Shown piece after piece: positions 1 to 8,975 of a stretch of 64,000 bases of DNA (positions within the stretch are counted from its first letter, which is position 1; each line of letters starts with the position of its first letter). A program made the translations under genes and the position numbers. The DNA is from Bacillota bacterium (GTDB lineage Bacteria; Bacillota; Clostridia; Lachnospirales; Lachnospiraceae): positions 558,001 to 622,000 of the forward strand of contig JAEYLX010000075.1 of assembly GCA_023407575.1 (NCBI GenBank), given 5' to 3'. The notes beneath the pieces are model-generated. The model was not told the origin of the DNA. It saw nothing but the letters and a program-made list of their open reading frames with translations, and made no database searches.

Positions 1-671
1 TGGAGCATACTTGTGGCTGCCAAAACCGTAGCTGTACCAATAATGTTCTTCATTAAAGGCAGGACGATATATAAATCTGTTTGAAAGGATGAGGCACCAT
101 CAATTCTTGCCGCTTCGTAGACTTCTTCTGATATGGAGGACATTTCTGCAATGACAAGTATGGTTACTAATCCTGCATAAGGTAACCAGGTCATTATTAC
201 CGCCAGAAAGGCAGTTTTGGGGTCCATAAACCAGTTTTGATAGAAGGCTTCACCTGTAATTTTCGAAATTAAATGATTCACCATTCCGAATTGGGGATTC
301 ATTATGCAGAGGAATAGCATGCCGAGGGCGGCACTTGAGATAATATTTGGTATAAAGAAAATTGTTCTTACAGCGTTAGAATACCACTTTTTCTTTGCTA
401 GTATTAACGCCACAGCTATGCCGATTACAATATGTATGGTAGACTGTAATGCAATCCAAATAATCGTATTAGACAAACTTTTAATAAAGCCATGATCCTT
501 TGTAAACAAATAGATGTAGTTACTAAGTCCGGTAAAGGATGGTTTTGATCCGATGGACCAGCTAAAAAAGGAAGTTCCAAACAAAACCATGACAGAGCTA
601 AGAAAAACAAATGCAAAAAGCAATAAACCCGGGGTCAAAAATATTACGATCCATTTTCTATTTTTAGACAT
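1..671 (-). CDS. Sugar ABC transporter permease, MalF-like (3'-truncated by window edge)
   Basis: This is an integral membrane permease of a carbohydrate ABC importer. An uninterrupted reading frame of 223 codons runs from an ATG at 671 to the window edge. AAGGAGA lies just upstream of that ATG. The N-terminus (MSKNRKWIVIFLTPGLLLF) is a typical MalF-type first membrane span. The EAA loop that contacts the ATPase is visible near residue 184 (EAARIDGASS). The gene lies about 90 bases downstream of the binding-protein gene on the same strand, so it is the next gene of that uptake operon. A second permease is expected beyond base 1. No ATPase gene is present, which is usual because a shared MsmX-type ATPase often serves these systems. 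Confidence 0.9.
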   Translation of the reverse strand, partial: MSKNRKWIVIFLTPGLLLFAFVFLSSVMVLFGTSFFSWSIGSKPSFTGLSNYIYLFTKDHGFIKSLSNTIIWIALQSTIHIVIGIAVALILAKKKWYSNAVRTIFFIPNIISSAALGMLFLCIMNPQFGMVNHLISKITGEAFYQNWFMDPKTAFLAVIMTWLPYAGLVTILVIAEMSSISEEVYEAARIDGASSFQTDLYIVLPLMKNIIGTATVLAATSML

Positions 672-763
672 AATTGTCTCCTTAAAAAAGTTTAATCAAT
701 GGGGCTGTTGTAATATCATTGATTTTTGCAACAGTCCCATTGATATGAGAAGCACATCAAATA

Positions 764-2134
764 TTATTTATTGAGTTCGGCTGCCTTTGTAAGGTAGGTT
801 GCCATATCTTCTGGTGTTATATCGTTAAAGGCTAGTTCCGGATAACGAATTGAAAATTCAGCCACAACGCTGGAATACGCATTATTATCAATATTTCCAA
901 AGTAATAATCAGCTTCTCCGCTTAACTTGATTAACTCTGCTACAATTGGATTGGCAGCTTTGTATTCCTCTGTAATCGCTACATTTGTTGTTAACGGAAG
1001 TGCACCTGCCTTTTCTAAAAATACTCCTTGCGCAAACTTATTGGTTTTGAATTTTAAGAACTCTAAGGCAGCGTCTTGTTCTTCTTGGGACTTACCATTT
1101 GTACATAGTACATAACCAACTTCAAACTGTGAGATGATACCATTATCCGGATATAGCGCAACTCCTACTCTGTCTTGAAGACCTTCTTTTGCCTTTGTTA
1201 CATCGGAGAAATCAGGACACATCCACGGACCATTGGCAATAATTGCTGCATTTTCCTGTAAAAAGTTATTTGCTGCATTGGCATAAATTGCTCCAATCGC
1301 ATCCGGTGTTGTATAATCTTGTAAACATTGTTGAAGCATTGTTAGTCCGTTAATTAATGATGTATTGTTATAGGTTTCAGGATAGGTTGTATTCATATAT
1401 TCATTGCCTGCAGCTCCGTCTGTTCCTATCATCGCTGCTAACCAAAGGTTTGTTGTCCATGCATTTTCTCCAGTCATCAATGCCAAAGGAGTGAAGCCCG
1501 CAGTCTTGAGCTTTTCGTTATTTGACATGAATTCATCCCAGGTCTTAGCCGGTGTAATATTAGCTGTTTCAAACATATCTTTGTTATAAAAATAGCCCAT
1601 TAACTGTTGCTGGTTTGCTATGGAATATAGTTTTCCGTCGTCTGTTTTGTTGTAATTGATGGCACCTTCTCCAACATTGCTGCTCCAATCGGCATCTGCT
1701 GTAAGCAAGGGAAGTATATCTACTGCCTGACCATTTGCAATGGCGAGTTCTCTGATCCCATTTTTACCCATAACTACATCTGGTAAGGATTTTGATGCCG
1801 CTAAGGTTTTCATCTTATTCACATAAGCATCATCACTTGGTAGTTCTTCAATAACTACTTTGATCTTACCTTCATATTCTTTATTAAAGGCATCAATCAC
1901 TTCTTTTTCAGCTGCTGCGGAGGCATGCGCTCCCACCATAAATGTGGCATAGCTGATCTCCACAGGCTCTTTCGCATCTTTGGTTTCCCCACCTTCGTTC
2001 GAGGGTTGTTCCTCTTTCACATTTGAGGGATTGCCACCATTTGTCTGCTTATTTTGATTTGAGCAAGCGGTAATTGATGCAACTAACAGGAATGATACGA
2101 GTAAAGCAAGTACTTTTCTTAAAATAATTTTCAT
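764..2134 (-). CDS. Extracellular sugar-binding lipoprotein (family 1 solute-binding protein)
   Basis: This is the substrate-binding lipoprotein of a carbohydrate ABC importer. The start was set at the ATG at 2134 because GGGAGG stands 7 bases before it; an in-frame ATG 36 bases further upstream lacks such a site. The signal peptide ends in a lipobox (SITAC, Cys24), followed by a charged Asn/Gly/Glu-rich linker. The rest resembles family 1 sugar-binding proteins, with a KTWDEF-like motif and NGPWM-like aromatic segments. Length (456 residues) is normal for the family. It sits between a response-regulator gene and a permease gene on the same strand. The substrate cannot be read from sequence. 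Confidence 0.93.
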   Translation of the reverse strand: MKIILRKVLALLVSFLLVASITACSNQNKQTNGGNPSNVKEEQPSNEGGETKDAKEPVEISYATFMVGAHASAAAEKEVIDAFNKEYEGKIKVVIEELPSDDAYVNKMKTLAASKSLPDVVMGKNGIRELAIANGQAVDILPLLTADADWSSNVGEGAINYNKTDDGKLYSIANQQQLMGYFYNKDMFETANITPAKTWDEFMSNNEKLKTAGFTPLALMTGENAWTTNLWLAAMIGTDGAAGNEYMNTTYPETYNNTSLINGLTMLQQCLQDYTTPDAIGAIYANAANNFLQENAAIIANGPWMCPDFSDVTKAKEGLQDRVGVALYPDNGIISQFEVGYVLCTNGKSQEEQDAALEFLKFKTNKFAQGVFLEKAGALPLTTNVAITEEYKAANPIVAELIKLSGEADYYFGNIDNNAYSSVVAEFSIRYPELAFNDITPEDMATYLTKAAELNK

Positions 2135-2526
2135 AATTTCCTCCCAATATTTACGTTTTTTATCGCCCAATCACTTGAGCAATCTTAATATACTGTATTT
2201 ACACATGAATAAGAATGGATAGCTTTTTCTTTTCATTGGGTTATTTTGACTACCTTTTTTCCAGGTTTTTATATATCGTTTTTTTACTGTGACATTTTTA
2301 CTTCTCTTAGATAATATTTACCTTGTTGATTAAGCAACGACTGGTTTTAAGGAAAAATGTGCCTCCAAATATTAGTACTATTACATCTAGTCACTAACAT
2401 TCGTGGCACACTTTGTTATACTGATATTCTCATTCACGTTATTTTGCGCTGATTCTATCAGCCCCTTCCTTATTCCCTCTACTGATTATTTCCCACTGAT
2501 TATTTCCCACCGTTAACTATCCTGGT
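2135..2526. other. Intergenic region between regulator and binding protein
   Basis: This 392-base spacer holds no gene. Two inverted segments (TGTGCC at 2358-2363 and GGCACA at 2405-2410) with a structured loop are followed on the minus strand by five T residues. They could form a weak terminator after the response-regulator gene. A 14-base motif, ACTGATTATTTCCC, occurs twice in tandem near 2480-2510. The binding-protein promoter presumably also lies here; I could not place it with confidence. Confidence 0.35.
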
Positions 2527-4080
2527 TTAGCTATGCTCCTGTCTGTACTCTGTCGGATTTTGCCCAACATATTTTAAAAAGACATTCGTAAAGTAAGCGG
2601 GATCTTGAAATCCAACTGTCATTGCCACCTCATAAATCTTTAAGGTACTGGTAATTAATAAGCTTTTTGCTTTTGAGATTCGATACATATTAATTGCTTC
2701 CGTTATTGTATTACCCGTCCATTTCTTATAGGCACGACTTAAATAACTACTGTTAAGATATAATTCTTGACTGATAAATTGTAATGTCAACTCTTCTTTA
2801 TAGTGATTTCGAATACATTCATCTGCTCTTTTAACCAAATCACTTTTTAAATCTTTTTTATCCTTACAGGCATTTCTTAATTGATCAATTGTGTTATCTC
2901 CAATCGACACCAAACTGAACATCGTTCTTGCATTCTGTATCAGTTGATAAACCTCTTTTTCAATAGCATTAAAATCCTGATCCGTATGAAATCGCACTGC
3001 TTTTCGAATAATTGAGCTGCATATAACCAACATATACATCTTGCATTGTTCAAAACTGCAATTCGAGGAAACGAGTTTATCATAGAGTTTATGTAATTGA
3101 TTACTTGCTTGACCGCTATCACCCTCAAAGGTTAGTTCAACTATTTTTCCTATGTATTGATCAATGTCTAGGGAGAATTCTTGACCTTCTTCGTTTTTTA
3201 ACACATTGTAAACTTGAAGTTCACTGCCCTTTATAATAATTTTTGATAAGGATGCTTTTGCTTGTTCATATCCTAGATGGATCTCCATTGGCCGCTGTAT
3301 CAGTTGACTTAGCCCAAACCTAATATCAATTCTCATAAATTCTTCAACCATGATGATGATGTCATTAAAAAATTTAATGATATCATTTAAATTTATTCGA
3401 CTTGATTTATCAACACATATCACAATAATCATATGTGTTTCGGATAATGGAACAATACTAAAGTAACAATCTTTTAACGCTATATTTAAAATATTCTTCA
3501 GCATTTTTGTTAATTCACTCTTATCTTTATCTTTATCATAATAATCAATTTCACAGGCACATACACAGTAACTATATTGATTCAAACGGTAATATTCCAA
3601 ATCTGCATTACTAACGTTACCTGAGGTTATAAGCTTTTGAAACACTTGAGTAAGATAAAAATCTTCATCTGCAGAAGCATCTTTCTGGTAATATTTTTCA
3701 TGGTCCTTCATAATTAATTGAACTGTTTTCTCAATTGCTATTGGTAGCTCATCGATAAAATCGTTTTTTATTATAAAGTCCACAACATTATATTTAATTG
3801 CCTGCTGTGCAAAAGCAAAATTAGAATAAGCTGTTAATATAATTACCTTGGTATCTTTAAATTCTTTATGAATTCTTTTACTAAGTTCAATCCCATCGAC
3901 TGTGGGCATTTTAATATCCGTTACTACTATGTCAATTGGATGTTCTTGCAGATATTGTAATGCAACTGCACCATCACTACAGTCCATAACCATTTCACAT
4001 CCTAATTTGTGCCAATTAATTAGTTGAACAATGCCATTTCTAATATTACTTTCATCATCCACAACCATTACTTTAATCAT
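2527..4080 (-). CDS. Response regulator with AraC-type DNA-binding domain (YesN-like)
   Basis: This is the cytoplasmic transcription factor of a two-component system. The start chosen is the ATG at 4080, preceded by TTGGAGAT and giving a receiver domain that begins MIKVMVVDDES. The receiver domain spans residues 1-120, with acidic residues at DDE and a phospho-acceptor Asp55 in VVTDIKMP. A long linker of about 290 residues follows. The last 100 residues form a two-helix-turn-helix AraC domain (SQELYLNSSYLSRAYKKW and VGFQDPAYFTNVFLKYVG). Length, 517 residues, is typical of YesN proteins. It overlaps the kinase stop by 8 bases, implying translational coupling. It probably activates the adjacent sugar-uptake genes. 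Confidence 0.94.
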   Translation of the reverse strand: MIKVMVVDDESNIRNGIVQLINWHKLGCEMVMDCSDGAVALQYLQEHPIDIVVTDIKMPTVDGIELSKRIHKEFKDTKVIILTAYSNFAFAQQAIKYNVVDFIIKNDFIDELPIAIEKTVQLIMKDHEKYYQKDASADEDFYLTQVFQKLITSGNVSNADLEYYRLNQYSYCVCACEIDYYDKDKDKSELTKMLKNILNIALKDCYFSIVPLSETHMIIVICVDKSSRINLNDIIKFFNDIIIMVEEFMRIDIRFGLSQLIQRPMEIHLGYEQAKASLSKIIIKGSELQVYNVLKNEEGQEFSLDIDQYIGKIVELTFEGDSGQASNQLHKLYDKLVSSNCSFEQCKMYMLVICSSIIRKAVRFHTDQDFNAIEKEVYQLIQNARTMFSLVSIGDNTIDQLRNACKDKKDLKSDLVKRADECIRNHYKEELTLQFISQELYLNSSYLSRAYKKWTGNTITEAINMYRISKAKSLLITSTLKIYEVAMTVGFQDPAYFTNVFLKYVGQNPTEYRQEHS

Positions 4081-5848
4081 ATACAATCTCCAATTTCCTT
4101 TTAGGTATACGTATCTCAATACAAGTATAGCTTTCCTGGCTCTGAATATTTAACCCATACATATCGCCATAAATTAATTTAATTCTTTGATTGGTGTTGT
4201 TCAAACCCATCTTTTCACGTCGTATATTACCATTATCAAACCCGTTGCCTGCATCACTGACAACTTTTGATACATCAAATCCAACACCGTTATCAATTAC
4301 CTGAATAAGAAGATCCTTTTCTTCATAAAAAAGCTTTACAGTAACAGTAGCTTTCTCCGACATTTTCTCAACACCATGAACAATTGCATTCTCAACAATT
4401 GGTTCAATTATTAACCTTGGAATTTCACATTGTAAAATAGAAGCCTCTTGGATATCTATCGTATAGGTCAATCGATCCTCAAATCTTACTTTTTGCAGCC
4501 ATAAATAAAAATCTACATATTTTAATTCTTCTTCAATATTGATTAAGGACCGTTTATCTCCATAAATTCCTGCTCTTAATAACGTAGATAAGGAAGAGAT
4601 CATCTTGTAAATGGTTTCATCTCCCGACATTTTTGCTTTTATTTGTATCGTCAGAAGGATATTAAATAAAAAATGCGGATTCATTTGGTGCTGTAAAAAT
4701 TTAATTTCCATTTCATTCAGTAATATCTTAGATTCATATGTAGTTCGTATTAGCGTTTTAATTTCTGTAGTCATTGAATTAAAGGTATCGACCAACTCGT
4801 CTAAGGCTGGAATATCGTATTTATCCATTTTTGTGTCATAATCATTTGCTTTTACCCGCCTCATTGCATTTGAGAAATCCTTAATAAACTTTGTTGCCCA
4901 CATGGTTCCAATGAAAGCAATTACCATTAAAAATACTGCAATAAAAATGGATATATAAATAAAAGAGTTCATACCAGAAAGTGATTGTTTTACTAAGTTC
5001 GCTTTGGGGAGTAAATAGACAAAGGTGTAATCTTTGTCTATATCTTTCATAATTCCAAGGTACTTAACCTGGTCATATTCGATTTCACTTTTATTCTGTA
5101 CATCAATTTGACTAATAATCTCTCCCGAAATAGTACTCCCCAGCTGGTTATCTGCATTTGAGGAATAAATTACACCCTCTTTATCAATTAAATATACGAT
5201 TGCTCCTTCGTAGCTAACCAGCTCTTGATATTTATCTCCAAAGTAATCCTCTTTGGTTGCACCAATAATATAAAGACTATCCTTGCTTTTGAAATCAGAC
5301 TGAATCCTAACCGTAGTATAAATGGTTTTATTCTCCTTAGAAGGAGGTATCGTCAAAGTATAATCTTCTTCTGTTTTAATCAGATCATATACGTTCTTTG
5401 TATTGTTAATAATCTGTTTCGTACTAAACGGCTTCGTATAAGTATATCCCAGTAAGGTACTATTTGAATAAATCGTCACATAATCAAACATCTCAAAATT
5501 CCATACATTATTATTGGTTAAGATATTTTGAATCTCTATATTTAGCTTTTGCAAATTTAAATAATAATCTTTGTTGGTTGTAGAAAAATAATTTTGATCC
5601 TCAATCCAATACCGTATGGAATCGCTCCCTGATAAGGCAAATTTAGTACTGGAAATCATGCTGTTTGCTTGATTCAAATTCTCTATAGTCACATCTATCA
5701 TAAGATTAATATTCTTATAATTGTTTTTCAAAATATTATCATAAACATTGTAAGTGGCATAGGTACCATACACACCGAAGGATAATATTAAGATTATAAC
5801 AAACATAACGATAATACGATTTCTTGCCGTGAGTACCTTTTTAAGCAC
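4073..5848 (-). CDS. Sensor histidine kinase, YesM-like
   Basis: This is a membrane sensor kinase of the YesM (LytS-related) class. A first membrane span lies at about residues 11-30. An extracellular sensing region of about 260 residues follows, then a second span at 296-318 and a HAMP linker. The phospho-acceptor motif HQMNPHFLFN is at 387-396. The ATPase domain has the N box (VENAIVHG) and G1 box (DNGVGFD). It is co-transcribed with the AraC-type regulator, which it overlaps by 8 bases. The pair stands upstream of a sugar-binding protein and permease, so the likely signal is a carbohydrate or its bound binding protein. The signal itself is unknown. Confidence 0.94.
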   Translation of the reverse strand: MLKKVLTARNRIIVMFVIILILSFGVYGTYATYNVYDNILKNNYKNINLMIDVTIENLNQANSMISSTKFALSGSDSIRYWIEDQNYFSTTNKDYYLNLQKLNIEIQNILTNNNVWNFEMFDYVTIYSNSTLLGYTYTKPFSTKQIINNTKNVYDLIKTEEDYTLTIPPSKENKTIYTTVRIQSDFKSKDSLYIIGATKEDYFGDKYQELVSYEGAIVYLIDKEGVIYSSNADNQLGSTISGEIISQIDVQNKSEIEYDQVKYLGIMKDIDKDYTFVYLLPKANLVKQSLSGMNSFIYISIFIAVFLMVIAFIGTMWATKFIKDFSNAMRRVKANDYDTKMDKYDIPALDELVDTFNSMTTEIKTLIRTTYESKILLNEMEIKFLQHQMNPHFLFNILLTIQIKAKMSGDETIYKMISSLSTLLRAGIYGDKRSLINIEEELKYVDFYLWLQKVRFEDRLTYTIDIQEASILQCEIPRLIIEPIVENAIVHGVEKMSEKATVTVKLFYEEKDLLIQVIDNGVGFDVSKVVSDAGNGFDNGNIRREKMGLNNTNQRIKLIYGDMYGLNIQSQESYTCIEIRIPKRKLEIVYD

Positions 5849-6035
5849 TTAATCACCTTCTTCTATTTCACCAATTTTTATCTAGATTACCTTAAATAAT
5901 CAAGCATGATTTCACTTGAAAACTATTATTTTTAGTAAGTAAAGCACATATTTTATCTTTTTACAGCCTTACCATTATTTATATTGTACAACTTTAAAAG
6001 AGGTATCACAAGAAAAATTACCATATTTTTTACAT

Positions 6036-6069
6036 AAAAAAGCGACGGTCTTAAATTAACAACCGCCGC
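6036..6069 (-). terminator. Terminator after the TetR/zinc-ribbon/VOC operon
   Basis: Read on the minus strand, GCGGCGGTT pairs with ACCGTCGC across a short loop and is followed by six T residues. It lies about 90 bases past the VOC stop codon. The 5849-6160 spacer otherwise holds no gene. It must also contain the promoter of the sensor kinase. Confidence 0.7.
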
Positions 6070-6160
6070 GTTCTCTCTTAAATAACAGTATCATTTGATT
6101 TAAACATATTAAAAAAAGAGACCTCAAGATTTTACTCTCAATGCCTCTATATTCTTATTT

Positions 6161-6517
6161 TCAATAAACTTCTTTCGAATAATCAGTAATTCCCAAGCGA
6201 TTCCCAAAAGGATCTTCAAACTCTACAGCTAATCCTGTCCTAATTGCAAATGGTTCTGATAGAAAATTCACTCCCCTGGCTTGCAGCTTCGGGTACTCCT
6301 GCAGCACATCCTCGACAGTAAACCAGATTGTCGGTTTGGTGTCAGGGAACTTAGATACGTCTTTCAAAATAATAGCTGGCTCTTCCTCTCCAACATTATA
6401 AGCAATCATACCATTTGATGAAAAATCAAACTTTAATTCTAAACCCAAAGTATGGTTATAGTATTCTTTTGCTTCTTCCATATTATCAATTGGAAGAAAA
6501 TAATTATCGTATTTCAT
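6161..6517 (-). CDS. VOC (glyoxalase/bleomycin resistance) superfamily protein
   Basis: This is a small vicinal-oxygen-chelate fold protein of 118 residues. I place the start at the ATG at 6517 because GAGGTG sits 6 bases before it; a GTG nine bases upstream falls inside that ribosome site. The N-terminus shows the family signature LPIDNMEEAKEYYNHTLGLEL and the C-terminus EFEDPFGNRLGITD. Members act as dioxygenases, glyoxalases or antibiotic-binding proteins; the substrate cannot be assigned. It follows the zinc-ribbon gene by 19 bases and is the last gene of a TetR-led operon, which suggests a stress or detoxification role. Confidence 0.85.
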   Translation of the reverse strand: MKYDNYFLPIDNMEEAKEYYNHTLGLELKFDFSSNGMIAYNVGEEEPAIILKDVSKFPDTKPTIWFTVEDVLQEYPKLQARGVNFLSEPFAIRTGLAVEFEDPFGNRLGITDYSKEVY

Positions 6518-6536
6518 ACTTTTCACCTCGATTATT

Positions 6537-6773
6537 TTATTTCTTCCACGCAGGAAGCTTTGCCATCATTGCTCCAGCAGCATTTTTAGCAACCTCTTTT
6601 TCAAGTCCTTGAGTTTTAATAATAAAACCAGTTAAATTATCAAGCTTTTCTTCATAAGATTGCATTGTACCATCAGGTCTCGCACAAAACTTACAATAAT
6701 CCTTACTTTCATCTTCTAATGCAAAATCTGATTTAACCTTCATTGGCATTCCACAAGCAATACACGATTTCAT
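6537..6773 (-). CDS. Small zinc-ribbon protein (Zn_ribbon_2-like)
   Basis: This 78-residue protein begins with a four-cysteine zinc ribbon: CIACGMPM, then CKFCARPDG about 20 residues later. The rest is a short helical tail (YEEKLDNLTGFI and AAGAMMAKLPAWKK). This matches the putative zinc-ribbon family common in Clostridia, whose function is unknown to me. Its start overlaps the TetR stop codon by four bases (ATGA), so it is translationally coupled to the regulator. A VOC protein follows. Confidence 0.82.
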   Translation of the reverse strand: MKSCIACGMPMKVKSDFALEDESKDYCKFCARPDGTMQSYEEKLDNLTGFIIKTQGLEKEVAKNAAGAMMAKLPAWKK

Positions 6774-7369
6774 TCCTCTTCACCTTCTTCCGCAGAAATT
6801 AAATTCATAAAATGATCTATTAGCTCGCTTCCATAGCGTGTTATGACTTTTTCATTAGGTGCAAATAGTTCTTTATTAATTAAATAGTAATGCAGTAGCC
6901 CAATCCATGTATTAAATAATAAATGTAAAGGCATTTTCTTAAGCCTACCTTCTATCATTTCCCTTTCAGCTACTTGAGTTATGTGAAAGGATAACGTGGA
7001 CTGCATTCCAATTAAGGTGAAATTCACATTAGACTCTAGCAGCGGTACTTCAGTAATTAATCGAATATATAGATCTTCAAATTCATTAATGACATGTAAA
7101 TGCGTCATAAGTACTTCTTTCATACCACATTGTAAATCAATTAATTCGTGCAGACGCATTATAACCGTAGTGCCAAATTTTGAAATTACTTCTTCAATTA
7201 AACATTCCTTCGTTGGAAAGTGCGCAAATATAGTCCCGTGTGATACTTGTGATTTTATTGCTATTTCAGCTGTGGTAGTCGCTGCAATTCCATTTCTGGC
7301 ATACAGATCCAGCGCAACTTTTAAAATGTTTTCTTTTGTCTTTTCTTTTTGATCTGTTCTTTTATTCAT
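6770..7369 (-). CDS. TetR family transcriptional regulator
   Basis: This 199-residue protein has an N-terminal TetR helix-turn-helix (residues about 10-55: ILKVALDLYARNG, AIKSQVSHGTIFAHFPTKE) and a divergent helical ligand-binding domain. It is the first gene of a three-gene operon with the zinc-ribbon and VOC proteins. A perfect inverted repeat next to its predicted promoter (7387-7404) suggests autoregulation. The ligand is unknown. Confidence 0.92.
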   Translation of the reverse strand: MNKRTDQKEKTKENILKVALDLYARNGIAATTTAEIAIKSQVSHGTIFAHFPTKECLIEEVISKFGTTVIMRLHELIDLQCGMKEVLMTHLHVINEFEDLYIRLITEVPLLESNVNFTLIGMQSTLSFHITQVAEREMIEGRLKKMPLHLLFNTWIGLLHYYLINKELFAPNEKVITRYGSELIDHFMNLISAEEGEEE

Positions 7370-7386
7370 CCATTGACTCCCAACTC

Positions 7387-7431
7387 ATTGAGTGTTAACT
7401 CAATATTATAACTTTCTAAAAATAATGTCAA
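7387..7431 (-). promoter_or_regulatory. Promoter and operator of the TetR/zinc-ribbon/VOC operon
   Basis: On the minus strand, TTGACA (7426-7431) is followed 15 bases later by TATAAT (7405-7410); TAATAT two bases further on would give a 17-base spacer. Immediately downstream is the palindrome ATTGAGT-GTTA-ACTCAAT (7387-7404). Its position, just after the -10 box and before the TetR start, is what is expected of an autorepressor operator. Confidence 0.7.
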
Positions 7432-7473
7432 GCCATATTTACGGTAATATTTAAAATAAATTAAAATTACTAA

Positions 7474-8886
7474 TCATAGGTACAAAGAAGCATGAGAGTT
7501 TTCACTCTCATGCTCTGAATTTTGGTCTATTATTTTCTCTGCTTCCTCTTCTACCAAAGTATTAATATAATCTTTTAATTTTACTGCTATCAATACCATA
7601 TCTTCCTTTGTAATACACATATTAATGTCATCGTAATATTTAGCCGGAAGAATCTGTGCATCAAACAATGCGATGATCTTAGGAACTTCTTCCTGTGTCA
7701 TATTAGACAAGACTTCTATCTGCCCCATGGATTCTTGTATTTTATCTTCTGAGACTTTTATTGGATAGCTTTCATAAAGTATGTCAGCAAAGGTATTTAC
7801 CGTGATATACTCCTTTTTCTTTATTGCTTTTAGCTTTGTGTTACATATTTGATTTATAGTGTCGGCAAATGTCCCTTGCTTTACCCTCTGTGTGGGATAA
7901 AATTCACCACTTTCAGGCATAGACAATATCCCTGCTGTACTAAGCTGCATAATTGCACTTTCTGAGTCGCGATATCGGACGTCATAGTAACTTAGGCTCA
8001 AAGATAACTGTTTCGTATCCTGACATTGAAAGGCATAATCCAGCAGTTTTCTGGTATCCTCGTAGGTACTGACACGAGATTTGTTTCCGAAAAAAGCACA
8101 GATTAACTCATGACCCTGTTGATCTCTGGCTGTTGAGACCAATACAGAACCAGCTGCATTTGTTGAACCAGTCTTTGTTCCTATAATTGAATATCTTTCG
8201 GTATTATAAGTAATTTTAGAATAGAATTGGTTCGTATTATTAATTATTCCTCTGCCTGGAAAAGTGTAAGTTTTTTTAGATACAATATTTCGGATCTCCT
8301 TCATCGACATTGCATATCTGGCCAATTTAGCAATATCTGCAGCTGTAGAGTATGTTTTATTGTAATCATCTCCAATGTCCAGACCTATGGTATTATCAAA
8401 GGAGGTTCGGGAAAGCCCAAGTTGTTTCGCTCGCTTGTTCATTTGCTTTATAAAGTCTTTTGTACTTCCCTTGGCGGCTACCGCCAAAGTGTCTGCTGCA
8501 TCAGCTGCAGACACTATCAGCAGTAAGTTCAACAGCTGTTCCACAGAATATGTATTTCCTGCTTTTAATCCAATCTTAGCGGCACTCCCTGGAATTTTAT
8601 TTAATACAGATGACTCTATCGTTATTTTATTAGTAAGCTTTTGATTTTCCATAACAACAATTGCTGTCATCAGCTTCACTGTACTGGCAGGATATATTCT
8701 CTTATTCCTGTTCTCTGAAAATAATATCTCGCCTGAATTCGCATCCATCACCACATAAGCATGAGCACTCACTTTGGGGGGCTGTACTTTTGCTTCAACT
8801 GTCTGCGGCTTGCTAAATACGCTAAAAATAGCAACTAAACATAGTAAAATCCATATGTACTTGTGATCTTTTTTAAATCCCCTCAT
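7474..8886 (-). CDS. D-alanyl-D-alanine carboxypeptidase (peptidase S11, DacA/DacF-like)
   Basis: This secreted or membrane-held penicillin-binding protein trims the terminal D-Ala of peptidoglycan pentapeptides. A signal segment lies at about residues 10-32. The nucleophile motif S68-T-V-K71 and the KTG triad (K238-T-G) are intact. The third motif, normally SxN, reads S126-A-A, so its Asn is replaced. The C-terminal 130 residues are an acidic helical extension. GGGAGA precedes the ATG. It stands alone, and a strong hairpin lies within its last codons. Assignment to the family is secure; full activity is less certain because of the altered motif. Confidence 0.9.
   Translation of the reverse strand: MRGFKKDHKYIWILLCLVAIFSVFSKPQTVEAKVQPPKVSAHAYVVMDANSGEILFSENRNKRIYPASTVKLMTAIVVMENQKLTNKITIESSVLNKIPGSAAKIGLKAGNTYSVEQLLNLLLIVSAADAADTLAVAAKGSTKDFIKQMNKRAKQLGLSRTSFDNTIGLDIGDDYNKTYSTAADIAKLARYAMSMKEIRNIVSKKTYTFPGRGIINNTNQFYSKITYNTERYSIIGTKTGSTNAAGSVLVSTARDQQGHELICAFFGNKSRVSTYEDTRKLLDYAFQCQDTKQLSLSLSYYDVRYRDSESAIMQLSTAGILSMPESGEFYPTQRVKQGTFADTINQICNTKLKAIKKKEYITVNTFADILYESYPIKVSEDKIQESMGQIEVLSNMTQEEVPKIIALFDAQILPAKYYDDINMCITKEDMVLIAVKLKDYINTLVEEEAEKIIDQNSEHESENSHASLYL
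7490..7513 (-). terminator. Hairpin inside the 3' end of the carboxypeptidase gene
   Basis: GCATGAGAG (7490-7498) and CTCTCATGC (7505-7513) form a perfect 9-base-pair stem with a 6-base loop. It is followed on the minus strand by TTCTTTG. It lies within the final codons of the carboxypeptidase, just before its stop. Confidence 0.6.
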
Positions 8887-8975
8887 TATCTTCTCCCTTT
8901 ATCAGTGTAAATTGGCAAATGGGTTTTTGAAATAACTTTAACACTTAAATCGTAGCATTCAGCAAAAGGCACCCT

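Noticed and set aside
3352..3400. AT-rich low-complexity patch in the response-regulator gene
   Set aside because: It codes for normal protein (IIKFFNDIIIMVEEF) and needs no special explanation.
8227..8644. Two plus-strand ORFs of 89-99 codons
   Set aside because: They are antisense to the carboxypeptidase gene, with no ribosome site or recognisable domain.
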